In this document: positions 1-11,202 of the stretch, piece after piece
Layout: every line of letters starts with the position of its first letter
How positions within the stretch are numbered: the first letter of the stretch is position 1
Assembly: GCA_002110485.1 (NCBI GenBank)
Contig: MOWL01000028.1
Location: forward strand, 248,001-312,000
Length of the DNA stretch: 64,000 nt
Direction of reading: 5' to 3'
From: Emergomyces orientalis
Lineage: Eukaryota; Ascomycota; Eurotiomycetes; Onygenales; Ajellomycetaceae
Notes under the pieces: generated by a model
What the model was told of the DNA's origin: nothing
What the model saw: only the letters and a program-made list of their open reading frames with translations
Database searches by the model: none
Made by a program: the position numbers and the translations under genes

Positions 1-978
1 GATAATTGACTCGTTGAAGATATTATAGATACAAGAAATCAATTTGACAGTGTTCAATTGATAAATATCTATAATGAAAAATCACTGAAAGTAAATGATA
101 ATTCATGAACAGTTCGATTTATAGTTATTAAATAATAATAATAATCAATGACTCTTCATCTGATATTTCTTGCTCAATATATTAAATTTTTTAATTCATT
201 CAAACGCGATTTCATCATTAGTGAAGCCAGATCCAGAGATTGTAATCACATAATTGTCAGACAATTCAGTGTCTGTATATCAATTTTCTAGATGAACCTT
301 CAATCTCATTACAATCAGTGAGTATAGAGCTGTGTCACCCGCGCTCACACACTTCAACACAGTTATTAACCTGTGAGAATATGAAGATTGTATGACAGAA
401 TTCACATCTTGATAAACAGTTAGAACTCATTGTCTGTGTTCCTTCTCTTTCTGAAATTCAATCTCATCAAAGTTGTAAATGTTGTCTGCGTGGAAGTTGT
501 ACTGATTGAATATAGATTCATAGTGATCAAATCAGTTGATAATGAAGCTTATATTCTCACTAGACATCTGTTTTGAATCCATTGACTTCTGCTTCACTCT
601 GCTATACCCTGGTAGACGATTTGCGAACCAATATGCCCACATTTTGCCCACAGTTGGAGAATTGGTGTCAGGATCGGTGTGATGAAGAATCAACATACAA
701 TTCACAGCGGCTTTGATATGCTCAATGGTGGGAGGGCAAAAATTAATATTCAACTGTATTATTCACCTCTTAAGAGCTTCCTCCTGACTGTCATTCAACA
801 TTCAATTGATTGAAATCCTCATAGTCTTTGATTTACTTCCTTTAACCCGCCCAATTAATGTTGTATATGAAACCCCAAATTCTCGCGCCACCTTCATGAT
901 TTTTAATTTTGGATTCGATTTTAATGTGTCAACAGCATTTTGAAACTGAGATTCAGTGTATTTAGGTGATTTAGGCAT
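1..978 (-). pseudogene. pogo/Fot1-type transposase relic (5' part of gene)
   Basis: A reading frame starts at an ATG at 978 and runs leftward toward the window edge. It begins with a psq-type helix-turn-helix (KIMKVAREFGVSYTTL, about residues 25-40), then a CENP-B-like DNA-binding stretch (GKMWAYWFANRLPGYSR). The DDE endonuclease region follows, with the first catalytic Asp in NFDEIEF and conserved HLEN.YTDTEL, NDEIAFE.IKKF and LLLFNNYKS. The frame holds from 978 to about 110 without an indel but contains eight in-frame stops, all TGA. Some of these sit where the family normally has Trp. Homology fades below about 110 and the catalytic C-terminus is not visible. Family assignment is by motif recall. 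Nonfunctional as a standard-code gene. Confidence 0.75.
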
Positions 979-1050
979 GGTGGTGGTGATTAATGAATAT
1001 ATGAAGATGAAGAATAATGATAATTGAAAATATTACGGTTGCGGTGATAT

Positions 1051-1093
1051 TACAGTTACGCTGGGGCGCACTCACTAGAGAGAGTGAATGCGC
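1051..1093. repeat. possible terminal repeat of the pogo relic
   Basis: TACAGTTACGCTGGGGCGCA starts at 1051 and is followed by an imperfect palindrome (GCGCACTCACT and AGTGAATGCGC, 1066-1093). It lies just outside the N-terminus of the pogo-like frame and begins with TA then CAGT, as a TA-inserted element end would. The opposite end lies outside the window, so this cannot be confirmed here. Confidence 0.3.
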
Positions 1094-1116
1094 TTGGCAC
1101 GGTTACTATGTATGTA

Positions 1117-1175
1117 CAGTGGGGGGGAATAATTATATGTACACTAGGGGCTCGGCGCGTCAATCAAGATTATTA
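1117..1175 (+). repeat. left terminal inverted repeat of the Tc1 element
   Basis: Reverse complement of 2296-2353 with a few mismatches. It includes the shared block CTCGGCGCGTCAATCAAGAT and the run of seven G. Confidence 0.85.
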
Positions 1176-2186
1176 CCCCCTGCTTTCTTTCTTCTACTAT
1201 ATGAGCAGAATAATACATTCTCATTCATTGCCTACATTTTGAATCTACCCCGCTCTACCATCTCCTCCATTGTTTACCGCGAAACGCGTCGAAAGAATTC
1301 AATAACCATCTTCAAGAAGAAGCCAGGCAGACCTCCAAAGCTCACTGCTCGTGATGAACGCTGATTAATACGCGCCGTGACTCAAAATTCATTTGATCCT
1401 CTCTCTGTCTTTCAATCACCCTCAAAGTCCACCCACTACCTTGATGCCAAAACCGTCCGGTCATATTTCAAGAAGAATGACTGTAATACTTTCTAACCCC
1501 GTTCAAAACCCTTTCTAAAGCCTCTACATAAGAAAAACCAGCAAAGATTCTGTTCTAATCATGAGAATTGACATCTGGAGGATTGAGCCTGTGTGAGCCT
1601 TTCAGACGAGGCCAATTTTGAAGTTGGCTTGAATGTATCAAGCACGTTTGTATGCCGCCCGCGGGGCCAGGTCTTTAAGAATCAATATCTCCTTCCTACA
1701 TTCAAATCTGGGCGTACGTCGATTGGTGTATGGGCTGCTATAAGCTGGGATTTCAAATCAGTGCTTGTGTTTCTTCCATCGGGGGTCAGAATGAATTCCT
1801 CACACTATATCAACATTCTATCATGTCACGGCTATCCCCACTACGAGAGAATCTTTCAGAAATATGAAATTGCATATTGAATGAATGATGGTGCTTCTTA
1901 TCATACCTCTAAGGCAGTAAAAGAGTGGGCAAAGAATGTCTTGATGAAACATGAAGAATGACCTGCATAATCTCCTGATTTGAACCCAATTGAGAATCTA
2001 TGGATGACTATGAAGTGTCGTGTATCAAAGATAAGACATAAGATACACTCTGCAGAGCAGATGAAGAATGAATTACAGAAGATTTGGAATTCTATTACAC
2101 AAGAGAAGATACAGGTTCTTATAGAGTCAATGCCGCGGCGGATGAAGGCTGTAATTGCAGCCAAGGGAGGTTCAACTAAATATTAA
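1176..2186 (+). pseudogene. Tc1/mariner transposase, interrupted by in-frame stops
   Basis: A single frame carries family landmarks in order: an HTH and basic linker (STISSIVYRETRR, KKPGRPPKLTARDER), SDEANFEVG (first catalytic Asp), GVWAAISWDFK, MNDGASYHTSK (second Asp) and SPDLNPIENLW (third acidic residue). Internal stops are TGA at 1362, 1569, 1584, 1878 and 1959, and TAA at 1494 and 1968. The natural end is TAA at 2184. Several TGA codons sit where the family usually has Trp, for example before HLED, after HLED and before PA.SPDLNP. A longer open frame beginning at 1017 lies partly outside the element and is not the real start. Confidence 0.8.
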
Positions 2187-2295
2187 AGAAGATATCATGT
2201 AGAATTAGTTTGCTATGTTCTATTCTATATAATACTCTACTGTCAGAGCCATATCTAATATATTGATTGAGATATTTGAAATAATAGAAGAGTGA

Positions 2296-2353
2296 AATAA
2301 TCTTGATTGACGCGCCGAGCCCCTAGCGTACGTATAATTATTCCCCCCCACTG
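2296..2353 (-). repeat. right terminal inverted repeat of the Tc1 element
   Basis: Ends in CCCCCCCACTG followed by TA and mirrors the left repeat, so it defines the right end of the transposon. Confidence 0.85.
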
Positions 2354-3071
2354 TACGTTTAGTTGGTTAGCTTTACTGAGTAGATTTTTATACTGCCCAG
2401 TCGCCATTAAAGAGGGTATGGGAAGATTTAGGGGGGATTTGAACCCGCTGTAGCTAACAGTTCGGCGACGATTTTATTCCGTCTACGCCTACAACCTTGG
2501 CCCAGGGCAGCATATTTGTTTAATAATAATGAATCAGTTTTTCAAACCAATGTCCAGCAAAAGTGACGTCCTTTCAAGGTTTAGACGACGAGCTTGTGAG
2601 GATTAGTTACAGCCACCCATAAGCAGCAGCGGGGCGAGCCTCCCTGTTTCATGAGCAGTGCATCCGTTCGGATACAGAGCATCCGTCCTCGAAGCATCAC
2701 GATTAGTTACCCTAACTTTTCTGTTAAGGCTTCAGCTCAACCAACTAACCAAGAATGTTCCCAACCCAGAGGCCGATTGTGTTGCCCTGCAGGGTGCAGA
2801 GACCTTACCTATTGGCCAGACTGGATGAGCGTAAGAGGTGCCTTAGCGTCGTCGTACCCAAACTTGGGGGCGACATATATAAATTATCTTTACCCATAAT
2901 GATTACTCAGTATATTTTCAGATATCCGCTAGAGCTACGGCCAAACTAGGGGACTGCCTTCTTTGTAGAATCAACCTTGGAATTTCTGCCTTTCTTCGTT
3001 TCTGTTCTTGTCAAACCATCTACCAAAACGAAAACTGGCTTTGAGCTACACCCTGTTGTAACACTTCAATC
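2354..3071. other. intergenic, no gene recognised
   Basis: Contains short open frames with no family resemblance. A GGTTCAAATCC-like B-box is present on the minus strand near 2440-2455, but no tRNA cloverleaf forms around it. Confidence 0.5.
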
Positions 3072-5048
3072 ATGGCTATATCTTCTCTGATGTCTGTTAG
3101 CACAACAGCTATCACCCTTTTTGTCACTGCTGCGACCGTAGGTTCCTATGTCGTGTCGCGATTTCTCCATGCTCGATGGTCCTGTCGCCATCTAGTATAT
3201 CTACGTCGCGTATTATCGCAGTGTATATCTATGCCTCTTTCTTGCCAATGGGTGCCAATTGGATAGAATCATAAAGACACATCTCTAACATAATATGTTA
3301 GCCTCAACCAGATAGCTTTTGGCTCGGTCACTTACTTGTAGCTGGCAGGATCTCCCAGAGCTACCTTCCAATGCCTATATTCACCATCTATTCATCACCA
3401 TCGCGCGTGAATATGATTTGCCAGATATCTTCTACCTTGATCTCTGGCCATTTGCGCACCCCATGGTAGTAATATGTAGCCCCGAACTAGCTGCCCAAAT
3501 GACTAGTACTGAGCAAGCATTCCCCAAGGACCCCCGTTGTGAACGATTTCCTCAGCCCGTTTTTGGGGAAGAGCTCCATAATATCCGTGAACGGCCCGAG
3601 ATGGAAAGCTCTGCATTCTATCTTTGCTCCTGCATTTGCGCCCGCCTATATCCGTACTCTGGCGGACGGAATGCTCAATGAAATTCTACTCTATCATAAT
3701 AATCTGTCCCAATTGGCAAAGTCTAAGGAACCATTTTTGATGTCAGTACTCAGAGTCAACATGACATTCAATGTGATCAGACACGCCGTGTTCAACAGCC
3801 CATTTCACAGTAAGGAAGGAAAAGAACTCATCAAGAATTTTGAGAACAGTTTAGACTATGCATTTGATGAGGCCTTTAACACTCGCCACTGGTTATTGAG
3901 CATGGTGCCGAAATGGATATTGGTGTGGAAAGTTAATCGGTATATTGTAAAGAAGGTGATCAATCGTTTCAATGAGCTGAAGAAAGAGGGGCTTTGTCCC
4001 TCAAGAAATTAAAGACCATTATGGGTTTGGTTCTTTGACAGAAATCGAATCGCCAAGACAGCATTGTCGGCGATAGTGACTTCATGGAGATGGCTGTGTA
4101 AAAGTAAATATTCATCTATCTTTTTCCGACCCTCTGCTCCCTTGCATTGTCTTTTTCCATTCACAGTAAACCTCGCTGACATAAACGCACTCAAGTATCA
4201 AATCTTTTTTTGCCGCTGGGCATGCAACTACGGCTGATCCCCTTGGGGTAAGATTGGGAGATTGAAAATTTATATTCCTGGTAAATATTATGAAACTGAC
4301 ATCTCTTTTCTTGTATAGTATGTGTTTATGCTTCATTTGAAACACTCTGAGGCTGTGAGGATGACTCTTGAGGAGCATGATAAGGTGTTCAGTCCAGATT
4401 TCAACTGCACTGTGAAGATGATCAGGGCACACCTCAAGAAACTCTACGATCTTCAATACACAACTGGCATCATCAAGGAATCATTGAGGTTATTCCCTGT
4501 CAGCTGTTTTGCCCGGACAAGAGGTGAAGGGTAAGTTGAAACACTTTTACTCCTGTAGAGATGCGAAATTTTGTAAATGTTTCTCACACAAGCTAATACT
4601 GTTGTTGATCAATCTTAGCATGCATATTATGTATAATGGCAAACGGTTTCCACTGACAAACCAGTTAATCATGATCTGTAACCTGATAATGCACTACAAC
4701 CCGAAAATGTTCTCTTCGCCCTCAGAATTTCAACCAGAATGCTTCATCACCCAGACAATCTCAAAAGATGCTTGGTGGCCCTTTGAACACGGCCCGCGAG
4801 ACTGTATTGGTCAGGACCTCGCCACGATGGAGATGTGTATGACCATTTTGATCCTCTTGTGTAGCTTCGACTTCGAAGCCCTGGGGGCAAATCCGCACAG
4901 GAGGTCAGTGGCCCCCTATACGGCTCTGGATACCATTTTTTGTGATCTTATTTATCAGAAGCAGTCGCTCACGGTGAGACCAGAAAGTGGGCAGGAAATG
5001 AAGATGAAGTTTGAACAGGGTTATAAGGCGCATGTTAAACTCAATTAA
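3072..5048 (+). pseudogene. cytochrome P450 monooxygenase, frameshifted
   Basis: P450 landmarks occur in order on this strand but in shifting frames: a hydrophobic N-terminal anchor (ITLFVTAATVGSYVV), SFWLGHLL, NGPRWKALHSIFAPAFAP (helix C region with W and R), I-helix FFAAGHATTAD near 4206-4240, K-helix ESLRLFP (ExxR, near 4475), and the heme loop FEHGPRDCIGQ near 4780-4815 with its Cys ligand. Short introns are plausible at about 4097-4167 and 4248-4318. At least two frame changes (near 3350 and 3535) and a stop just before the I-helix are not explained by introns, so I read it as decayed. A complex intron structure remains possible. It sits next to a flavin enzyme cluster and may be a lost member. 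Confidence 0.65.
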
Positions 5049-6114
5049 AAAAGATTAACTGAATGAAAACTGGAGAGAGCTGGGCATTTTAACTAGACAA
5101 CCGCCTTGAATGATCAAAAGAACCATGGAATAAGATTAGTGAGATTGAAAAATACTTTTACATATATTTTGTACTCCTTGTGTATATGTCTAGGGTCATA
5201 GAGGCAACAATATTTATGCTCAAAAGTTGTTATAAATTCCATTTAATGTTTTCAATATTTCCCTTCCAAGCTGCGTCTTCTTTGACCAGCTTGGCCACAG
5301 CACGACAACTATTAACTAACTACGGAGTAACTAACTACCAATCCTCAAGGATGGCGGCTTGGCCTTGCGCTGGAGCGGGTCCATAAAATGTTCCCAGTTG
5401 AAATCTTGAACGATTGGCTCTGACTTTCGCAGCCTCGGTTCGGGGGAAGGTTTTCTTATCTCTAGCCGCGACGGGGCGGTTATTTGAATTCGCGGGACGA
5501 TGCCCCCAAGAATCAAAGCTTGTCTCCCCCCACACCCACAGGCGCGCGGCTGGAGATATCCAATCCCCAATCTTGTGAATCACACGAACGTACCATACCT
5601 GAGCGAACTTCTATTCTAATCGGATAGCAAACGACGAAAATTCCTACCTGAAAGCGGGGAAATATTCTCTCAGCACGGCTAACATCCTGGGAGTGTGCAT
5701 CAGAAGCCGACCCGATCCCCTCATGACAGTGGGTAACCTCTTGTGGTCTTCCGGCGATGCATACACCTCACCAACAGATTTGTCCGATAATACCTCGGGC
5801 TTTGCGGGTTTGAAAATTGCCACTGAAGACAGACTGTGTAGGGCAAATGGAAAAGAAAGAAAGAATTGGCAAGATGCACCCTGCCAACGGAAGCCGAATT
5901 GAACCTCCAGGTGAGTGGATGGAGTCCGATCGAGTGCCTAGGATGTCACCTTAACCGCCCGCCCACTGAGCTTGAAAGAGAAATACACGCATATATATAT
6001 ACATTACGTGCAGCCTTTAAATTTCTTGATGGATGAAAGATTATTTGTCTTAAATACTCAATTGACAGTCCTGTAAGATACTGTGAGAACTCCGACAATC
6101 AGCAAAAATTCGAA
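5049..6114. other. intergenic, promoter side of the flavin monooxygenase
   Basis: No coding sequence recognised. A repeated TAACTAACTACGGAGTAACT-type motif occurs near 5311-5338, and a CGG-N3-CCG site is present at 5888. Confidence 0.5.
5888..5896. promoter_or_regulatory. candidate Zn2Cys6 regulator site CGG-AAG-CCG
   Basis: Inverted CGG triplets with a 3-bp spacer, about 220 bp upstream of the flavin monooxygenase start. Binuclear zinc cluster proteins bind such paired triplets. The same spacing recurs in two other intergenic regions of this cluster. Confidence 0.4.
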
Positions 6115-8024
6115 ATGAGCCAACCATTCCCAGAAACCCGGTTTACAGAGCCAGGGTCGATTAATATACCTGTTGGCCGAATCCCTCAGGTGGATCTAAT
6201 TAAGCCAGAGAACCCGTCCCATGTGGCCCAACAGGTGGTTGAGAAACTGAATCATGCTTTACGGGATCAAGGTATGCGGACAATCGCCGCTTGGTTCCAT
6301 GAGGATGGCTATTGGCGTGACCACCTCGCCTTATCCTGGGACCTTCGCACCTTGAAAGGGCCCAATGCCATAGCCGCAATGCTGGAGAAAGGATGTCAAC
6401 TTACTGATATCAAGCTTGATACATCGTCCGAATATCGAGCGCCACGGCTTGAAATACGTGGGGATCTCACTACCGTTCAATTCTTTTTTACCTTCACGAC
6501 CAAAGTCGGCACTGGACGAGGCGTTGCTCGTTTGGTTCCAGTTAACTCAGAATGGAAGATTTGGACGATGTTCACTTCGCTGCGGGAATTGAAAGGCCAC
6601 GAGGAGCCCGTGGGTGGGCGCCGGCCAGTCGGCCCTGAACAACTGACGCCCGGAAAGAATTGGCAGGATCTTAGAAGAGAGGAGGTTGCTTTCGAAAACA
6701 AGGATCCGATAGTTCTCATTATTGGTTAGTCTTCATTTAACCCCCTGTTTTCTTGATCATCCAAGTATTCACTGACAGGGAACTCCCCGTTTAAGGCGCG
6801 GGCCAAGCTGGACTAACCCTGTCGGCGCGATTAAAGATGCTGAAAATATCGTCTCTCTGTATTGATACCAACACTACAGTGGGTGACAACTGGAGAGCCC
6901 GATATCACAACCTCGTTCTTCACGATTCTGTCTGGTATGACCACCTCCCCTACGTCCCCTTCCCCGACAACTGGCCCATCTTCACAGCGAAGGATAAACT
7001 GGCGGATTTCTTCGAAGCCTATGCGAAGATCCTAGAACTGAATATCTGGATGCATACACAAGTGAAACAATCCGTCTGGGATGCAAGCAAAAAACAGTGG
7101 ACGGTCACGCTGGAAACTACCGCAGCCGATGGTAGCCATATGGTTAGGGTTGTCCGTCCTTTGCACGTGGTTCAGGCCACGGGACACTCCGGGCAGAAGC
7201 AAATGCCGACCTTCCCAGGGATGGACCGGTACGAAGGAGAACTTCTCCATTCATCTGACTTTAAGGGAGCGCAGAAAGGAAACGAGGGAAAGAAGGCCGT
7301 GGTCATTGGGGCGTGTAATTCTGCACATGACATTTGTCACGACTTGTGGAACAAGGGGTACGATGTCACCATGATCCAACGGTCCTCAACACTGGTCGTA
7401 GCTCCGCGTACAATCGGCCAAACCTTGCTCAATGGACTCTACGTGGAAGGTGGACCACCGGTGGAAGACGCAGACTTAATGATGTGGAGTGTGCCATCTG
7501 AGCTTGCCAAAGCTTTCGGAAAAATGGCTTCTCATGTCTCCAAGCAACTTGACGCGCCCATCCTCGAAGGCCTTGCAAAGGCAGGATTTCGATTGAACTC
7601 TGGTCCTGACGATGCTGGATTTTTCATGGACTACCTTCAGCGAGGAGGAGGATACTACATCGACGTCGGGACTTCTCAGCTCATTGTGGACGGTCGAATC
7701 AAAGTGATATCCGGCCGCGGCGTGCGAGACATCCTCCCACGTGCGATCCGCCTCTCAGATGGGACGGAGTTCCCGGCGGACGTGATAGTCTTCGCAACCG
7801 GATATCAAAACATGCGCTCTCAAACGCGATGGATTTTCGGTGACCGGCTGGCGGATCAAGTAGATGATGTTTGGGGATTTGACTCTGAGGGGGAGATTCG
7901 ATCGATGTGGCGGCGGACAAAGCACCCGGGTTTCTGGTACATGGGAGGGAACCTTGCTTTGTGTCGATATTTTTCCCGAATACTGGCTTTGCAGATCAAG
8001 GCTGTCCAGGAGGGTTTGGTTTGA
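6115..8024 (+). CDS. flavin-containing monooxygenase with N-terminal NTF2-like region
   Basis: FAD- and NADPH-dependent monooxygenase, 612 residues from two exons (6115-6724, 6796-8024); the intron splits the first Gly of the FAD motif. The N-terminal 195 or so residues resemble an NTF2/SnoaL-like fold (AAWFHEDGYWRDHLALSW). Then come the FAD Rossmann motif VLIIGAGQAGL, an FMO fingerprint-like FPGMDRYEGELLHSSDF, a second dinucleotide motif (VVIGACNSAHDI, with Cys where a Gly is often found) and FATGY near the C-terminus. Such enzymes oxygenate N or S atoms of small molecules or act like Baeyer-Villiger enzymes; the substrate is not readable here. It is convergent with the amine oxidase gene, only 475 bp away, which suggests a shared pathway. 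Cytosolic by lack of a signal peptide. Confidence 0.88.
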
Positions 8025-8499
8025 AGAGTTGTAATTTGGTTTCCACCTTGATACTTCTATGGCTAGTTTCTTGACCTATAAAAAAGATAAACTTTGTTGC
8101 TGTAGACTAGAGCTTTATCCTACGTACTTTGTACCGAATGCATATTATCAAGCAATTTTAATAACCCCTTCCTGAATGTATGCAGGCGCTCTTATTTGTA
8201 CACATCTCATGTAACTCAGTTGTCTATGGGTTTAGTCACGGAAATTACTCGTTCAGTAGCAAAGAAAGCTTTGATAAATGTTGCCAATCTTGTTAATCTT
8301 GGTATATAAAACATCTACACTCATGATTTCTATATCATCTAAGTAAGAACACGCCCTACCACCGGCACACTATTCCAAGATATATAGGTGACCAAAACAG
8401 TACAATAGACCAGCGATCAGAAACGTGAATGGAATGTGGATTCTTATACCTCTAAAGTTTCAAATGAACAATACGGTACATATATGTAGGTATATCAGC
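8025..8499. other. convergent 3' intergenic region
   Basis: Lies between the 3' ends of the monooxygenase and amine oxidase genes. AT-rich, presumably carrying both 3' UTRs. Nothing else seen. Confidence 0.5.
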
Positions 8500-10449
8500 C
8501 TATAGCTTAGCTGTTGGCTGCAAAGCCTGCGTAACCTCTTTGGCCGCCCTGTATCCTGCCCTAACTGCACCCTCAAGATATCCTTTCCATTCAAATGCAG
8601 TCTCCGCACCAGCAAAATGAACATTCGACAATGGTGTTCGCAGATCCCCTCCAAACCGAGAGAGAAGCCCAGGTGGCATGGAGGATGTAGGAGCCCCGCA
8701 AAGGAACTCCTCCTTTTCCCACTCCATAATGTTGACTTCTAACACATCTTGCGCCTTCTGAGCCAGTTTGGGGCCTACCAACTCTGCCAGGTGATTCAAG
8801 AGGCTCTCCTCCTGCTGCAATGCAGAGAGCTTGGACCATTGATGAGCAACTGGTCCGACAATAAACAATGCAAGGGAATATTGTTCGCTACTTGGATCTG
8901 AAGTGTCCCAGGAAAAATAGATGGGCCCCTTCAGACTGCTGAACTTTCCTGATAATCCAGCGTGCCTCCACCAGGGCTCTCGATACGAAACAAGGGCCTT
9001 GGTATAATATCCCGGCATGGTACGCGTTGCTAATGCTCGTTTACCCCGTGGAAGGGGGGGGGTAAAATGAATGTCGGTGTAGGTATTGGTCGGAATTGCC
9101 ACGATGACCTTGCGGGCTTTGAACGAAGCTCCACTGGCTGTGGTGACCAGGCAGTCTCCCTGGTGCTGCACAATGCTATCTACAGGGCTGTTCAGCAAAA
9201 GTGAGCCTGGTTCCAACGCACGTGCCAGACTGTAGGCGATTTCGGAAGTGCCCTTTTTCACTCTCAAGTGTTGGGCTCCCATCTTGTCGTCCGTTACCAG
9301 ACTAAGAAAACCCATACCAGACTTGACGTAATCGAGGAAATAATGAGCCCCAATATCTTTTGATCCACGTCCAATGAGGGCACTACTAAAATGATTGGCA
9401 AGTGCTTGCACATGCTCGCCTGTGCAGCCAAGCTGAGCCACCCAGTCGGCAAAAGTAACGTCCTCTGATTTAGGGAAATCGTGAAATTTCCGAATATTCA
9501 CGGATTCCGGACGCTGGCCCAGTGCTTGAGTATAGATTTCTGCTTGCCGACGGTCCTCTGCGGAGATACTCTGTTATTTTATGTCAGACCCTTTTTCCAA
9601 TTGCAATGGTTTTATCAGTGGGCAATCTTAAGAAACAGGCCAACTCACGCTTGCCAAGCCAGCCCCCTGGCTGCGGATAACCACGCCATCAACTCCCTGG
9701 TGTACGGTATCACCTTCGGCAAACTGCTCCAAAGTTTCGAGGCCGAATTTCTGGGTCAAGGCAAAAACTTCTGGTTGGGTGGTCTTGTTGATCCAGGTAG
9801 CCCCAAGCTCAACCACGCCAGGGCCGGACTGTTTCTTGTGCGTGCGACTGCGACCGCCAATGCGAGGCTTTGCTTCCAGGACGATAGTTTTCAGCCCAGC
9901 CTCGTGACACCGGTGAGCAGCAGCCAGGCCAGAAAACCCGCCTCCAATCACAACAACCTCAGCTTCGACGGGAGGAGGTTTATACACAGGGGTATCAGCA
10001 TCTTGCCAGGGCTGAGCAGTGCCTCCCACCATTGCCACGGCCTCAATCTCAAATTTCGCTTGGGGGAAGGCCAGACTAGGCACAGGAACCAGAGTCGTCA
10101 GGGGACGGTGCATGACGCCATGCTTCTCAGTTAGAATCTGGAAAATAGGCTTGAAGAGGTCCTCCAGCATGTCCATACTCCAATCGACAGGGTAGAATGT
10201 GAGTTTCACGATATCCCGGGCTGATGCCCCACCGCTCTCTAATGAGGCCACAAGGTTGAACAAGGCTTGCTGGACCTGCTCACGAAAGGTTTCTGGCCAC
10301 GAACCATCTTTCCGTTGTCCAACGTGTCCTGATGTTATAATCGTCCGCTGTTGACCATGAGCGGATGCCGTATTGGAGTAGAATCCTGGATCGGCCGTAC
10401 GTGGACTGTTGGAAAATATTGTGGACGGTTTATTCAGAAGGGGGGCCAT
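8500..10449 (-). CDS. RidA-like domain fused to flavin amine oxidase
   Basis: A 623-residue protein from two exons (9649-10449 and 8500-9570; donor GTGAGT). Residues 1 to about 145 form a YjgF/RidA-like domain (HVGQRKDGSW, DIVKLTFYPVD, HRPLTTLVPVPSLAF, FEIEAVA). From about residue 160 comes an FAD amine oxidase: VVVIGGGFSGLAAAHRCHE, GGRSRT, and the C-terminal FAD-contact segment FAGAETAFEWKGYLEGAVRA. Flavin amine oxidases convert amines to imines; RidA proteins hydrolyse reactive imines or enamines, so the fusion could couple oxidation to release of carbonyl and ammonia. That coupling is inference. It neighbours a divergently placed regulator and permease. No secretion signal is seen; the C-terminal TAKL could act as a weak peroxisomal signal but is not a standard one. 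Confidence 0.88.
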
Positions 10450-11202
10450 GATGAAAGGGTGATGTTCTTTCCTTTGTCATTGCAAGAATAAAATTGCACG
10501 CTGGTTGGCGACATGGTAAATCTATCGTAAAACTTTTCCCTGCTTTTATACATTCGTACTGATTGAATGTTAAGGCTCGCGGAGTCCGCCTGGCAGAGGG
10601 GGGTGTTTGTTTAGGAGGTGCTGAGTGAGGGGAATGCCGAAACCCCATGCATGTTCTCCCCCAAGCCTCAACGCGGCTACAGATAAGAGCCCCACTCGAT
10701 ATGCGCTTGAGTTGCGCCGCGTGTCTCTGACTGCCCCGCAGTAGCGCTCAAAGCTAGCATGGGTACGTTACTACTAATATCTGAATTATAAAACCTTATA
10801 CAGCCATTTGGGCAGCCCAAAATTCTCATTCTAGGCCGCGCCATGGGATCAAATTTCTACCAAGCAGCGGAATAAATGACTGCTTAGGTTATGTATATAT
10901 GTATTCCGCTGTCCTGTTTCGACGCGCTTGATTTATCCACTGCTTTCAAGCTGTGCCCCCAGAACGAAGGAAACACCATTAGATCTTGGTCAAAAACCGA
11001 TATCTTTGGATACGTGGCAGGATGCGGAAGTACATATGGCGTGAAAATCGGGCGCCAAGAGAAGTTGGGTAAAGCAAACATGGCTCAGAGCTCAAGACAG
11101 GAAAATTGACTTCCATCACATTTCAACAGGTAGACATACATGTATTTGGACAAAAACGCGCTCCTAACCTCCCCATCGTGGAAAATCGTGATCGATAAAT
11201 TT
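10450..11202. other. intergenic, promoter side of the amine oxidase
   Basis: Lies between the 5' end of the amine oxidase gene and the 3' end of the regulator gene. No coding sequence recognised. Contains CGG-N3-CCG at 10580. Confidence 0.5.
10580..10588. promoter_or_regulatory. candidate Zn2Cys6 regulator site CGGAGTCCG
   Basis: CGG-N3-CCG about 130 bp upstream of the amine oxidase start codon. Its nine bases are the exact reverse complement of the site at 13353-13361 between the regulator and permease genes. Confidence 0.45.

Larger units (their letters stand above)
1117..2353 (+). mobile_element. Tc1/mariner-family DNA transposon
   Basis: A 1237-bp element bounded by inverted repeats of about 59 bp, each starting CAGTGGGGGGGAAT and flanked by a TA dinucleotide (1115-1116 and 2354-2355), the family's standard target duplication. 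The two repeats differ at only a few positions. Between them is one continuous transposase frame with no indel over about 330 codons. The element abuts a pogo-like relic on its left. Well-preserved ends with a stop-riddled gene suggest a copy that decayed by substitutions, not by breakage. Confidence 0.85.

Noticed and set aside
1..2360. Classic CpA-directed RIP as the full explanation of the stop codons
   Set aside because: CpA-directed change of TGG, CAG and CAA gives TAG and TAA, yet almost all stops here are TGA. CpG loss may contribute through CGA to TGA.
2430..2530. tRNA gene on the minus strand
   Set aside because: A B-box-like GGTTCAAATCC is present, but the T-stem has only about three pairs, no acceptor stem closes, and the A-box-like text lies directly next to the B box. 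At most a tRNA-derived relic.
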